Positions 1 to 9,190 are shown, counted from the first letter of the stretch. The stretch: 64,000 nucleotides of DNA from Bacillota bacterium (GCA_023443625.1 JAEZTQ010000093.1:248001-312000), one strand, 5' to 3'. The notes: generated by a model from the letters alone, not told the origin. Made by a program: numbers and translations.

Positions 1-54
1 TTAGCAACCCAGGCACATCCGGAATTCAAGTCAAGACCAAATAAACCCCATCCC

Positions 55-546
55 TTATTCCGTGGTTTTGTCGGCGCCGCTCTTGAATATAGTAGAGAAA
101 ACACTAGGTAATAAAATCAATAAAGCTCCTAGGAAGATTGCCATATCTGCCAGGTTGAAGACGACATTTTTCAGTTTTTTAAATTTCTTACTATTAATAC
201 TGAAATAATCTACAACATATCCACGCAGAAATCGGTCGCTTACATTACTGATTGAACCACCAAGGATCAGAGATAAACCTAATTTAAATACTTTATTGCC
301 TTTCTTAGGTAAAACAATCGCAAAAAGGAGAAGTAAAAGACCGAGTAGGATACCCGAGACAATCTTTACTATCTCCTTTTTATGATCTAAGAAATTAAGA
401 AAAGCTCCTTTATTATAAACCTTATTAATTGTAATTCTACCCTGAAAAATATCTGTTTTATATCCTTCTTGCACTTTCGCTTCAACATAGTTCTTAATTA
501 GGTATTCTACGAAAGCTATCACAATAACAATTAAGATAAAAATCAT
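55..546 (-). CDS. Signal peptidase II (LspA)-like membrane protease
   Basis: This is a 163-residue polytopic protein of the lipoprotein signal peptidase (LspA) family, which removes signal peptides from diacylglyceryl-modified prolipoproteins in the membrane. The family blocks are visible: an NKGAF stretch near residue 45, a [10 protein letters not shown] block with Asp104, and FNLAD with Asp134. The last two supply the pair of aspartates used for catalysis. Four hydrophobic segments fit the family fold. The usual N-terminal D-x-x-T-K box reads EYLIK here, so the protein is divergent and may be a second, specialised LspA. The ATG at 546 follows a clear GGAGG. It is the last gene of a minus-strand run that begins in the flagellar glycosylation region, which does not by itself explain its role. 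Confidence 0.8.
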   Translation of the reverse strand: MIFILIVIVIAFVEYLIKNYVEAKVQEGYKTDIFQGRITINKVYNKGAFLNFLDHKKEIVKIVSGILLGLLLLLFAIVLPKKGNKVFKLGLSLILGGSISNVSDRFLRGYVVDYFSINSKKFKKLKNVVFNLADMAIFLGALLILLPSVFSTIFKSGADKTTE

Positions 547-588
547 AAAACTCCTCCTATAATATGAATTCGGGCTATATAGTCGTCT

Positions 589-1506
589 TTAACATGACTC
601 AATCGCTTCCAGCCAGGTAAGCTTCCTTCGAAGAATTTCTTTCCCTTTTCTATTTCTTATATTCATATAAGAAGGATAATGGATAATCAAACTCTCCTCT
701 TGTTTTATTTTAGTAATACGCCGGCTTAGTGATTCTAATTCAGGATCATAGATAATATTAACTCCTTTGTTCACAAGCAACTGCTTTAAATCAGAAAATG
801 CACAGGCCAGCATAATCACATTCCGATCTCCTTCATAAACCTCAATCTCTGCATCCTTTGCTAACAGCATCAGCTCATAGATATGATATCCCATACCAAA
901 GCCATATAGAATATATCTTTTCTTTCCCTCCTGGTACCAATTTCTCGCCAGTAAGAATGCCTCTGATTTTATCCTATTATTGGTATGAAAATAGAACTCT
1001 TTATTATCATTCTTGGCAGCTAAGGTCATGAGACCACAGGAAGTAAATTCAACCCTATACCCCTTTGCCAATAGCTCATTTGGATCAATGGGTACTTTCA
1101 ATTCATCCACAAATCCTCTTTGGCGTTCCAGTAAAAGCTGAATATTCTCCTCGAAGATATTATCATTAAATAGATTATCTTCTTTACTCATTATTAATTC
1201 TTGTATCTGGATTAATAAATTCATGAGCTGCAGCTCTAATAAATCAGCCAAAAGAATAAAATCTCCATTCTGCTTAGCTGCAAGGATGCCTTTTAGCATC
1301 TCCAGCATTGATTCTATCTCTACCCGATTAAAATATTCCCGGTTAGATATAAGGGTTTCAATAACCAGCTTAATCCCATCAATGGAATGAGCTAATAAGC
1401 TAAGAGCCTTGTCGTATTGCTGTTTTCTAAAATAATAGACTGCCTTATCCATGTCTCCAAGGAGTTCAATATTATGTTCAAAGATGTTTTTAACAATTCC
1501 CGTCAA
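589..1506 (-). CDS. Maf-like N-domain protein fused to a helical domain, no catalytic domain
   Basis: This is a 305-residue protein with two recognisable parts. Residues 1 to about 105 are all-helical and resemble the small protein encoded at 11055-11366; both contain an LLAD motif near the end of this part. Residues from about 130 to 270 resemble the N-terminal region of the motility-associated factor (Maf) at 9191-11026, with a matching GFGMGYHIYEL block and a VYEGD block where Maf has FGLGNGV and VYEPS. The central catalytic MAF_flag10 part of Maf is absent. I infer an accessory or regulatory role in flagellin modification; the function is unknown. The start appears to be a TTG at 1506 with GGAG upstream, so the N-terminus is uncertain. 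Confidence 0.6.
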   Translation of the reverse strand: MTGIVKNIFEHNIELLGDMDKAVYYFRKQQYDKALSLLAHSIDGIKLVIETLISNREYFNRVEIESMLEMLKGILAAKQNGDFILLADLLELQLMNLLIQIQELIMSKEDNLFNDNIFEENIQLLLERQRGFVDELKVPIDPNELLAKGYRVEFTSCGLMTLAAKNDNKEFYFHTNNRIKSEAFLLARNWYQEGKKRYILYGFGMGYHIYELMLLAKDAEIEVYEGDRNVIMLACAFSDLKQLLVNKGVNIIYDPELESLSRRITKIKQEESLIIHYPSYMNIRNRKGKEILRRKLTWLEAIESC

Positions 1507-1645
1507 AGCGTACCACTCCCTTGCTTCTATACTCCACGCCTCTAATTATTTGTGTTATAGGACGCATTTTCCTATTCCTTTACGAAACTTTTAAGGAGAT
1601 CTTGATTGGCATATTTCATCTAGACAATTTCTGTTTCAGGAAGGA

Positions 1646-1668
1646 GTTTCTGCTTTAAAAGCAGAAAC
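1646..1668 (-). other. Perfect palindrome after the secreted-protein gene
   Basis: An inverted repeat (GTTTCTGCTTT paired with AAAGCAGAAAC) lies 59 bases after the stop of the 654-residue secreted protein gene. It is placed where a terminator would be, but neither strand shows a run of T after the stem. It could be a weak terminator or a 3' end stabiliser. Confidence 0.4.
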
Positions 1669-1726
1669 CCCATCCTATTTATCTTCACTCCTTGATCTTT
1701 GGTAAGTCAAATGTAAGAACAATTAC

Positions 1727-3691
1727 TTACAAAATATCTGCAGCCTTAATTAATATACTCTTATATTTAATTATATTTCTTGTGTTATTCAATTCATAGA
1801 TGGTAATATATTGGTCAGCCGTTACCAAGATATCATCACCGGAATTAAAGGCCAATCCTGTTCCTAGAGGTAATACTTCGTCTACAACTATACCAGTCAC
1901 CTCTGTTGTACCCACTACATAGACCCAACTATTTCCTGCGCCAAGGTAACCATCCACCTTAATCTTTGTCTTACCTGCTGTACTTCCTTGGCTGGCTGAT
2001 AGTTTCAATTTAGCTGCTTCAACTGCGGATTTAATAGTAATTTTAACCGAAGTTTTATCCACAGTGCCATTGGTATAAGTAATGACTAGAGGCTTATTGG
2101 TGCAATTTGGTAGTATTGCCAAACTCTCATTCTTTAAAGTTAAAGTCAAAATACTAACCTTGGGATCTGCTGGTGATGTTGTTGTAGCTGATGTAAATTC
2201 AATCTCCCTGGTTCCTAACTTAATACTTTTTACAGCTGTCTCAAAGGGCACCTTACCACTTGCATTCAGTTGTATTGTAATAGTAGAAGGTGTAGTTGTA
2301 AAATTCTTAACATAGGTCACGATCCCCTTAGTCGCCACTGGTACGGAAGGATAATCAATCTTATGACTTACGTAGGTAGATGCTAATTGATAAGGAATTG
2401 CATCGGCGGACTTAGTCTTAGCCTTTGACTTAATTTCCTTTTGTCTTACATATAAGGTTCCACCATCCACTGCTTTGGAAGCCAGTATCTTAACGCTCAC
2501 ACCCTTGGTTACAGCTGTCCAGGATGCCCGAGCTATATCCAGTTTCTCTCCCGGTTTAAGGATACAATACTCATAGGGTAAGGTGGAGGATGCTAATGGT
2601 ATGGTAAGCATTGTCTGTTTATTACCAACATAACTTACATAGATATCCTTTTCATCCTGAATTGTATTAGCATCAGGTAAACCAGGTTTAATAGCTTTAC
2701 TTAATATTCTCTGGGGATTCTCAATATATATTTCACTAATCTTAGATGCTGGTGCCTTTGCTGTTGCATAGCTTCTAGTCTCAATTAGCATCTTAGGAAA
2801 TGCTACCGTTTCACCATCATATACTACGGAACCGTATTTTGGTGTAGCACTATTGGCAATATCTGCAAGAGACACACTTTTTATCGCTCTATCATCTACT
2901 TTAATCCAATTGGATTTGCCCACTGAGCCATCAGGATGGGTTACAGTAACCCGATATTCTTTACCATACTTGATGCTTGCAGTAAATCTTCCGCCGTCCA
3001 CACCTGTTACCATAGCAGGTGCAGTTTTTACTATTTTAAGCTTTACATAATCACTATAACGTCTTCCTTCGCTTCCATCAAGATAGCCTTTACTATCTGG
3101 TATATCATTCAGGGCACTAATTCTAAAATGTATGGTTGTACCCTTTATAGAATATTTTTCAAGAAGGGCAACAGTTAAACTATCTGTGTTGGCCCATTGT
3201 CCGTTCTCACCTTTTCTCCACTCTAAATCCCCAAAATTCAAAGGATTTTTACCCGTTCCCTCTGTGGACATAATATTTACAAGGGAAGCAATGCTATCTG
3301 TAGGTTGTAAGCTGTTCACTGATGAATAATTAATAGTTATATTTAATTTAGATGGTTTCTTATTAATGGTAATTTTAACTGGATCCTTCTCCACGTCACC
3401 CTTTATTACCACCACATTTTCCATGCTTGAAGGCAGCCACGAAAAATCTATGGTAGTTGTTGTTCCGGCATCTGCAAATAATACATCCCATTTTTCTTTT
3501 GCTGCATCTGTATCTGTAGCAAAGAAAAACTTGGTGTTGCTGCCATTGGTGATAACAATATTTTCATTTTTATAATCCACCGATGTAATTTTTGTCTGTG
3601 CAGCAAAAGCTTGCTGATCTGAAAATAAATAAAACCCCATTAACAGAAAACACACCATTGTAATTTTTAATACAGCATCCTTGCACTTCAT
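1727..3691 (-). CDS. Secreted surface protein, unknown function
   Basis: This is a 654-residue exported protein. The first 30 residues are a typical Sec signal peptide: a basic start, a hydrophobic core and a cleavage site near AFA-AQT. The remainder is rich in Thr, Ser, Lys and short beta-type stretches, as in multi-domain Ig-like or S-layer-associated surface proteins. No catalytic motif, LPxTG signal or C-terminal membrane anchor is visible, so it may be released or held non-covalently. It lies between the pseudaminic acid genes and the Maf-like gene, on the same strand, with about 160 bases upstream that include a TATAAT box. That suggests an own promoter. I do not recognise the family. 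Confidence 0.7.
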   Translation of the reverse strand: MKCKDAVLKITMVCFLLMGFYLFSDQQAFAAQTKITSVDYKNENIVITNGSNTKFFFATDTDAAKEKWDVLFADAGTTTTIDFSWLPSSMENVVVIKGDVEKDPVKITINKKPSKLNITINYSSVNSLQPTDSIASLVNIMSTEGTGKNPLNFGDLEWRKGENGQWANTDSLTVALLEKYSIKGTTIHFRISALNDIPDSKGYLDGSEGRRYSDYVKLKIVKTAPAMVTGVDGGRFTASIKYGKEYRVTVTHPDGSVGKSNWIKVDDRAIKSVSLADIANSATPKYGSVVYDGETVAFPKMLIETRSYATAKAPASKISEIYIENPQRILSKAIKPGLPDANTIQDEKDIYVSYVGNKQTMLTIPLASSTLPYEYCILKPGEKLDIARASWTAVTKGVSVKILASKAVDGGTLYVRQKEIKSKAKTKSADAIPYQLASTYVSHKIDYPSVPVATKGIVTYVKNFTTTPSTITIQLNASGKVPFETAVKSIKLGTREIEFTSATTTSPADPKVSILTLTLKNESLAILPNCTNKPLVITYTNGTVDKTSVKITIKSAVEAAKLKLSASQGSTAGKTKIKVDGYLGAGNSWVYVVGTTEVTGIVVDEVLPLGTGLAFNSGDDILVTADQYITIYELNNTRNIIKYKSILIKAADIL

Positions 3692-3848
3692 TTTTTGTTC
3701 TCCTCCATTTCTTCATGATAAATAGGATTTATCCTTGTAAACTGAATTTAGTAACCATAATATGGTTTGTTAATATTCATTATACCATAATTAGGAATTA
3801 CTACTTAATAAAGTTATAAGAATTTAACTTTCAATCGTGATCTATGTA

Positions 3849-4853
3849 TTACTGGCTTAACATAAGCTTCCCTATTAATTCCTTAAGCTGTGCTGGGTCC
3901 AGCCACTCTTTATTATCGCCAGAGCTGTACTCAAACCCTTCTTCCACCAATTTGCCTCCTGGAAAGAGGGATTTATTGAGGTCCATCCATTCAAAATGAG
4001 GGTAAATAATATAATGCTTATCATACTCATAAGTCATCCTGGAATCATCTTTGGTAACCATTACCTCGTGAAGCTTCTCACCTTCTCGAATTCCAATTTC
4101 CCTTATACCGCTACCGGGCAATAAGGCCTCTGCCAGATCCGTGATTTTAAACGAGGGGATCTTGGAGATATAAGTTTCACCACCCTTTGATTCAGATAAG
4201 GCTTTAAACACCAGCTCAACTCCCTGCTCTAGGGTAATCCAGAAACGTGTCATTCTAACATCCGTAATGGGAAGCTCTGTCTCTCCGCTTTCAATTAATC
4301 TCTGAAAAATAGGAATGATAGAACCTCGACTACCCGCCACATTACCATAACGGACAATGGAGAATTTAGTTTCTTTCTTCCCGCTGTAAGCGTTGGCAGC
4401 AATAAAAAGCTTATCAGAAACCAACTTGGTACCACCATAAAGATTAATGGGATTTACCGCCTTATCCGTAGACAATGCAACTACCTTCTTAACCCCCTTA
4501 TCCAGAGCTGCATCGATGACATTCTGAGCACCATGAATATTAGTTTTGATTGCTTCAAAGGGATTATACTCACAAGTCGGTACCTGTTTCATAGCTGCTG
4601 CATGTATAACATAATCTACACCTTCAAAGGCTCTATAAAGTCTGTCCTTGTCTCTGACATCACCAATAAAGAATCTAACCTTGGACATATCGATTATATT
4701 GGCGTATTCTGCTCTCATAACACTTTGTTTAAACTCGTCCCTGGAATATATAATAACCTTATTCGGTTCATGTTTCGCAAAAATCATTTCTAAAAATTTC
4801 TTTCCAAAGGATCCTGTTCCTCCGGTAATCAATATATTCTTCCCGTTAAGCAT
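3849..4853 (-). CDS. pseB: UDP-N-acetylglucosamine 4,6-dehydratase (inverting), PseB
   Basis: PseB carries out the first step of pseudaminic acid synthesis, converting UDP-GlcNAc to the 4-keto-6-deoxy-L-altro sugar. The protein is an extended SDR enzyme with the nucleotide-binding GGTGSFG motif at its N-terminus, the PseB-type AAAMKQVP stretch and a YGGTK catalytic pair. I place the start at the ATG at 4853 (MLNGKN), which sits 7 bases after GGAGGT; an in-frame TTG five codons earlier overlaps that ribosome site. The length of 334 residues is normal for the family. It follows pseG with a short gap and is the last of the pse genes here. Its product probably feeds flagellin glycosylation. Confidence 0.93.
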   Translation of the reverse strand: MLNGKNILITGGTGSFGKKFLEMIFAKHEPNKVIIYSRDEFKQSVMRAEYANIIDMSKVRFFIGDVRDKDRLYRAFEGVDYVIHAAAMKQVPTCEYNPFEAIKTNIHGAQNVIDAALDKGVKKVVALSTDKAVNPINLYGGTKLVSDKLFIAANAYSGKKETKFSIVRYGNVAGSRGSIIPIFQRLIESGETELPITDVRMTRFWITLEQGVELVFKALSESKGGETYISKIPSFKITDLAEALLPGSGIREIGIREGEKLHEVMVTKDDSRMTYEYDKHYIIYPHFEWMDLNKSLFPGGKLVEEGFEYSSGDNKEWLDPAQLKELIGKLMLSQ

Positions 4854-4860
4854 TGGTACT

Positions 4861-4866
4861 ACCTCC
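4861..4866 (-). promoter_or_regulatory. Ribosome site that fixes the pseB start
   Basis: GGAGGT on the minus strand lies 7 bases before the ATG at 4853. A start at the in-frame TTG at 4868 would place the ribosome site inside the coding region, so 4853 is preferred. Confidence 0.75.
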
Positions 4867-4883
4867 AATAATAGTGATGTAAA

Positions 4884-5906
4884 TTATCCCATGAGCTGAT
4901 CCGCTATTCTGTCAGCTCCCTGTCCGTCTACAAGGGAATACATTCGACGGGACAGATTTTGGCGCAACTCATAGCTTGAAATCAATTCCCCCAGTCTCTC
5001 CTCAACTTTACACAAACAAGAACTTATGTCACTTCTCACATCACCGGCATAATAGATGATATTCTGCTTATGAAATTCCTTGACACCGTCCAGCTGATTA
5101 TCCGCACAAGAAAAGCTAATAGCCGGTACAGCACAGGCGCAGAGTTCATAAAGGGTAGAACCCCCGGCTGAGATAGCAATATCGCATTCCATTATTAGTC
5201 TTGACATTTTTGTAACATTGGTATGTAAAACTACATTAGGATATTTTCCAGCCATTTTCTCTAATAAACTTTTGTTCTTATTAAAGCTCCCTACGACTAG
5301 ATGCAATGTAAGGTCATCATATTGTTGCTTCTCTTTCAAAAACCGCATCAGCTCTCCTGCTACATTATAGGTATCCGAACCGCCAGTCGTAATTAGGATA
5401 TCAGATACTTTTTCCTTCAAAACACTTGTATGATCCCTAAATTCCTCTCTTAAAGGGGCATAATCACTACCTAATAAAAGCTTCGTATTTGTTTGAGCAT
5501 AGTCTTCTTTCTTAATAACTATGTTTGCATATATATTATAGTTAATTAATATATCGACTGGATATACAAATTTGTTAATATCATCAATATATATTGTCTT
5601 TGTAATATTACCCATCTGTTTAAGATATTCTTTCGAAATAAAATATGAGTCGATTAATAGCTTGTCTATTTGCTCATTAAATATCAGTTTTTTAATAGAG
5701 GATATTTCATCCTCCAAACACTTCCAGTTGGTATTCAAGCACTTTATTTGATAACCATGTCGCCTTATTAATTCCTCAAAAGATCTGTCTGCCGTTATAA
5801 ATGTTGTCTCAATACCCTTTCTACGTAAGGCATTGGCTATTGCAATACATCGCATAACATGCCCGGAACCAATTTCCGGATTAGCATCTGCTCGAATATA
5901 GAACAT
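4884..5906 (-). CDS. pseG: UDP-2,4-diacetamido-2,4,6-trideoxy-beta-L-altropyranose hydrolase, PseG
   Basis: PseG removes UDP from the diacetamido sugar to release the free hexose that PseI condenses with phosphoenolpyruvate. The 340-residue protein starts with the family hallmark RADANPEIGSGHVMRC, in which His16 is the likely catalytic base. It has a GT-B type fold with a C-terminal nucleotide-binding part (ISAGGSTLYELCACAVP). It lies between pseC and pseB in one transcription unit. In the usual pathway its substrate is made by the acetyltransferase PseH, which is not in this window; a formyltransferase is present instead. The acyl group on the real substrate is therefore open. Confidence 0.9.
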   Translation of the reverse strand: MFYIRADANPEIGSGHVMRCIAIANALRRKGIETTFITADRSFEELIRRHGYQIKCLNTNWKCLEDEISSIKKLIFNEQIDKLLIDSYFISKEYLKQMGNITKTIYIDDINKFVYPVDILINYNIYANIVIKKEDYAQTNTKLLLGSDYAPLREEFRDHTSVLKEKVSDILITTGGSDTYNVAGELMRFLKEKQQYDDLTLHLVVGSFNKNKSLLEKMAGKYPNVVLHTNVTKMSRLIMECDIAISAGGSTLYELCACAVPAISFSCADNQLDGVKEFHKQNIIYYAGDVRSDISSCLCKVEERLGELISSYELRQNLSRRMYSLVDGQGADRIADQLMG

Positions 5907-5942
5907 ATCTCACCCACCTTATAAAACCCGCATTCATTAGCT

Positions 5943-7067
5943 TCATTGAACCAGGTCTAGCACCTGTTCAATTACATATTCCTGTTCTTCCTCTGTCAAT
6001 CCATAATAGAGAGGCAAACTGATAAAATGTTCATATACTGCCTCCGCATTAGGGCAGCTAACCTTGGCATAACCATGATTTCTATAATAAGGCTGTGTAT
6101 GTACCGGAATATAATGAACATTTACCCCAATCCCTCTTGCTCTTAACGCTTCAAAGATGGCCTTCCTATCCTTATTCAGTACTTGAATAACATAAAGATG
6201 CCAGCTGTTATTGCAATCTAGCGCCTGCTTTGGAATCACTATATTCTTGCACTTACAAAAGGCATCGTTATAACGATTTACAATTTCTTTTCTTCTCCTG
6301 ATAAAAGTATCAAGTTTCTTCATCTGACTAATTCCCAGCGCAGCTTGGAAGTCTGTCATTCGATAATTAAAACCCAGCTCTATCTGCTGATAATACCAGG
6401 GCCCATGGTTGCTAATCATACAAGAAGGATCTCTGGTAATACCATGGGACCGATATAATAATAATCTGTCATATAATTCTTTGCTATTGGTGGTAATCAT
6501 GCCCCCCTCTCCTGTGGTTACGTGCTTCACAGGATGAAAGCTAAATGTAGTCATATCTGAAATACTGCCTATTTTCTTTCCCTCATAATCTGCTCCAAGG
6601 GCATGGGCTGCATCTTCAATTATCAATAAATTATGTTCTTTCGCAATTTCATACAGTTCCTTCATTTCACAGGGTTGTCCAGTAAAATGCACTGCAATAA
6701 TCGCCTTCGTTCTATCCGTTACTTTTCTTCTTACATCCTTAGGATCTATATTATAAGTAGCTGGATTAATGTCTGCAAAAACTGGTGTAGCTCCACAATA
6801 AAGCACGCAATTAGCAGAGGCCACAAAAGTGATAGGGGTGGTAATCACCTCATCCCCCTCCTTAAATCCTGCTGCCAGGCAGGCCAAATGAAGAGCAGCA
6901 GTTCCATTAGAAACTGCTACTGCATATTTTGCACCAACATAATCTGCTACAGTTCTTTCGAATTCGGCTATACTTGGCCCGGTAGTAAGATACTCGGATT
7001 TTAAGACATCAATAACCGCAGATATATCATCTTCATCAATGCTTTGTCTTCCGTAGGGTATATTCAT
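5943..7067 (-). CDS. pseC: UDP-4-amino-4,6-dideoxy-N-acetyl-beta-L-altrosamine transaminase, PseC
   Basis: This is a 374-residue PLP-dependent aminotransferase of the DegT/DnrJ/EryC1 family. It transfers an amino group from glutamate to the 4-keto sugar made by PseB. Lys181 in the SFHPVKHVTTGEGG motif is the PLP-binding lysine, EDAAHALGA near residue 151 is the cofactor aspartate region, and the N-terminal IPYGRQSID is typical of PseC. The gene begins 3 bases after the stop of the formyltransferase gene, so the two are probably translated together. Confidence 0.92.
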   Translation of the reverse strand: MNIPYGRQSIDEDDISAVIDVLKSEYLTTGPSIAEFERTVADYVGAKYAVAVSNGTAALHLACLAAGFKEGDEVITTPITFVASANCVLYCGATPVFADINPATYNIDPKDVRRKVTDRTKAIIAVHFTGQPCEMKELYEIAKEHNLLIIEDAAHALGADYEGKKIGSISDMTTFSFHPVKHVTTGEGGMITTNSKELYDRLLLYRSHGITRDPSCMISNHGPWYYQQIELGFNYRMTDFQAALGISQMKKLDTFIRRRKEIVNRYNDAFCKCKNIVIPKQALDCNNSWHLYVIQVLNKDRKAIFEALRARGIGVNVHYIPVHTQPYYRNHGYAKVSCPNAEAVYEHFISLPLYYGLTEEEQEYVIEQVLDLVQ

Positions 7068-7069
7068 AA

Positions 7070-7705
7070 TTATCTTTTTACCTCCTTAAGCATCCTCTGT
7101 TTATATCGAGCTATAATATCATTCCAGTCAACAGGAAAACGCTCAGTCAATTCTCTAAATTCACTCATATTGTGAACACTACCTAACCCTTTTTGTTCAA
7201 CTGGAATAATACTATTATTTTTAATATTCTCCCAATTATCTATAAACAATTGTTGAATTGTGTTATGTAACATATCATAACTGCTTCTAAAACTTTCATT
7301 CTCTTCATCAAAATACACTTCTTTTTGGGCAAGAACCTTACCAGTATCTAATCCTTTATCTATTAAATGGATTGTAACCCCCTTGGGAGTATTATCAATA
7401 AAACTCCAATAATTTGGATTGGAGCCTTTATTCCATGGTAATAAAGATATGTGAAGATTGATTATCTTTCCACACATCAATTCTATAATTTCTTCTGTTA
7501 TTATATATGAGTAGCTATAACTAATAATAAAGTCTGGGTTTATAGTCCTAACATAATTCATATCTAATTTGTTTTGAAAGAGCAACACAGTCTTTTCTAC
7601 TTCTTCCAGCCAATAATATAAATTCATCGCATTCTCATTATTTGTTAAAAACAAAATAGTCTTATCACCCTTAATAGAAGTTCTATCTTCTATAATTCTA
7701 TTCAT
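7070..7705 (-). CDS. Sugar N-formyltransferase-like protein in the pse cluster
   Basis: This is a 211-residue formyltransferase of the methionyl-tRNA formyltransferase fold. The catalytic triad can be read as Asn83 and His85 in INLHISLLPWNKG and Asp120 in IDKGLDTG; these use 10-formyltetrahydrofolate to formylate an amine. It lacks the C-terminal tRNA-binding domain of Fmt, and its position beside pseC points to an amino sugar as the substrate. No PseH acetyltransferase is visible, so it may add a formyl group where pseudaminic acid normally carries acetyl. Its ribosome site (GGAGG) lies inside the last codons of the pseI remnant upstream, so it was once coupled to pseI translation. Confidence 0.75.
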   Translation of the reverse strand: MNRIIEDRTSIKGDKTILFLTNNENAMNLYYWLEEVEKTVLLFQNKLDMNYVRTINPDFIISYSYSYIITEEIIELMCGKIINLHISLLPWNKGSNPNYWSFIDNTPKGVTIHLIDKGLDTGKVLAQKEVYFDEENESFRSSYDMLHNTIQQLFIDNWENIKNNSIIPVEQKGLGSVHNMSEFRELTERFPVDWNDIIARYKQRMLKEVKR

Positions 7706-7708
7706 TAT

Positions 7709-7892
7709 CTAAATTCCTCCAAATAAATCAAATGAAATAGGCGTCCCTTTATTTAAATCTTTAAAAGCCCTTTGTCCAATCATACTATCGAAATATTTAG
7801 GCTCCAATCCAAATCCAAGACGTATTACTCTTATATTATCCCTAGTTAAAAATATCACCTTTTTTAATATCTTTTACAGCAAAAATAGTCTC
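7709..7892 (-). pseudogene. Remnant of pseudaminic acid synthase (PseI) C-terminal SAF domain
   Basis: The minus strand encodes ETIFAVKDIKKGDIF, then TRDNIRVIRLGFGLEPKYF and GQRAFKDLNKGTPISFDL in a second frame. Together they match the C-terminal antifreeze-like (SAF) domain of PseI/NeuB-type synthases. A one-base insertion near 7846 shifts the frame, a TGA lies just upstream of the fragment at 7893-7895, and the catalytic TIM-barrel part is missing. The stop at 7709-7711 is 3 bases before the formyltransferase ATG. The remnant may be kept because it supplies that gene's ribosome site. A functional pseI would have to lie elsewhere in the genome. Confidence 0.8.
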
Positions 7893-8056
7893 TCATGATA
7901 TCATGTCCCAATACAGATTTGTCACATAAATTCCCATGCCTCTGAATTCCTTCACAATGCTAAAAATAATATAAACTTTGTTATTCCAAAAATACTCCCT
8001 TCCCACCAAGTCTATAGAAAGCATTATTCAATTCAAATATAGGCAGGAGCCTTCTA
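7893..8056. other. Decayed spacer between pseI remnant and glycosyltransferase
   Basis: No intact gene is visible. On the minus strand an open stretch in the same frame as the remnant reads KEFRGMGIYVTNLYWDMIS before a TGA. I cannot assign it to PseI or another family. The region is probably a deletion scar. Confidence 0.4.
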
Positions 8057-9061
8057 TTAACTTTGACAACTCTCCTTAATAAGTACCCAGTCTTCTGGTA
8101 ACAGCTGTAAATTAGCAGTTTGTACGAATGCCTTTTCTACAGGGTTACAGTATGCTTCTATATACGGATTACTTGCATAATAAGGAAATTGTTCATGCAA
8201 GGTTTCTTGTAATAAGGATAAGGCATCAAAAGGAATCTCAGTAAACCTTGTTAAAAACATATACACCGTATTCACATAAAACAAAATAATAAACTTATAC
8301 TCAATCTCGGGGAAAAACTGTTCAAACACCCCTCTTGCTTTATATTCTTCTAGTTTCATTACTTCAATCACCATACGATCATAATGATGGAGTGCATCCT
8401 TAGCCAATGTAGTGGAATTCGGGTTAATAAAATAATTATATAGATACTCTTCGATTACACAATATTTATTAACATACAAGTCAAGCATTGCGCCCCAATA
8501 GTTATCTTCATAGGCCAAATTTTCTGGAAACATAATGTTATTATCGTGAATTAAAGATCTCTTAATAAGTCGTGTAGGCAACCCCCCTGTACCACCATCT
8601 AGCATCAGTTGTTTTCTATCTTCGATGCTTTGAATCACCTTCACCATATCATCTTTACCTGTTCTGCCCATGGGAGAACTTCCACTAACCCTTTTTGTAT
8701 AACAAGTTACATAATCACAATCATGTTCTATCATTTTGTCATAAAGCTTTTCATACATCGTTGGCTCTACCCAATCATCAGAATCAACAAATCCCACATA
8801 GTCGCAGCTTGCATATTTTAAACCAACATTTCTTGCCCCGCCTTGCTTAATATTCTGCTCCAAATTAATTACTAGAATACTATCAGGATATTGCTTTTCA
8901 TACTCTATAAGTTTATTCAATGTATTATCAGGAGAAGCATCATTAACCAATATTAGTTCCAATTGATCTATTCCTATTGTTTGGCTAATTAAGGATTTCA
9001 TACATCGATCTATATATTGTTCTACATTATAACAAGGTATAATAATACTGATTTTCTTCAT
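8057..9061 (-). CDS. Family 2 glycosyltransferase
   Basis: This is a 334-residue GT2 (GT-A fold) glycosyltransferase. The N-terminus reads ISIIIPCYNVEQYI, followed by VNDASPDNT and the metal/nucleotide-binding motif FVDSDDW near residue 90. The C-terminal 200 residues are specific to the protein and should set the acceptor. The start is placed at the ATG at 9061, because homologous proteins begin just before KKISIII; an in-frame ATG at 9073 gives MVIIM in front. It lies directly after the Maf gene and before the pse genes, so it probably adds a further sugar to the flagellin glycan or builds a related surface glycan. Confidence 0.85.
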   Translation of the reverse strand: MKKISIIIPCYNVEQYIDRCMKSLISQTIGIDQLELILVNDASPDNTLNKLIEYEKQYPDSILVINLEQNIKQGGARNVGLKYASCDYVGFVDSDDWVEPTMYEKLYDKMIEHDCDYVTCYTKRVSGSSPMGRTGKDDMVKVIQSIEDRKQLMLDGGTGGLPTRLIKRSLIHDNNIMFPENLAYEDNYWGAMLDLYVNKYCVIEEYLYNYFINPNSTTLAKDALHHYDRMVIEVMKLEEYKARGVFEQFFPEIEYKFIILFYVNTVYMFLTRFTEIPFDALSLLQETLHEQFPYYASNPYIEAYCNPVEKAFVQTANLQLLPEDWVLIKESCQS

Positions 9062-9190
9062 AATAATAACCATCCCCTTTATCAGTACTTGCAACCTTGG
9101 GCCATAGGCACAAAGTTGCGGGTGAAAAATTTTATTTTTCACACTAACAGTACATTACATCCCCCTTTGAGTTAGTTTGTGCCGAGTTTA

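Noticed and set aside
1..54. Minus-strand residues GLDLNSG reminiscent of the end of phosphoribosylanthranilate isomerase (TrpF)
   Set aside because: Only about 18 codons are visible, the frame overlaps the lspA-like gene, and the expected following residues appear in another frame. Too short to support at the window edge.
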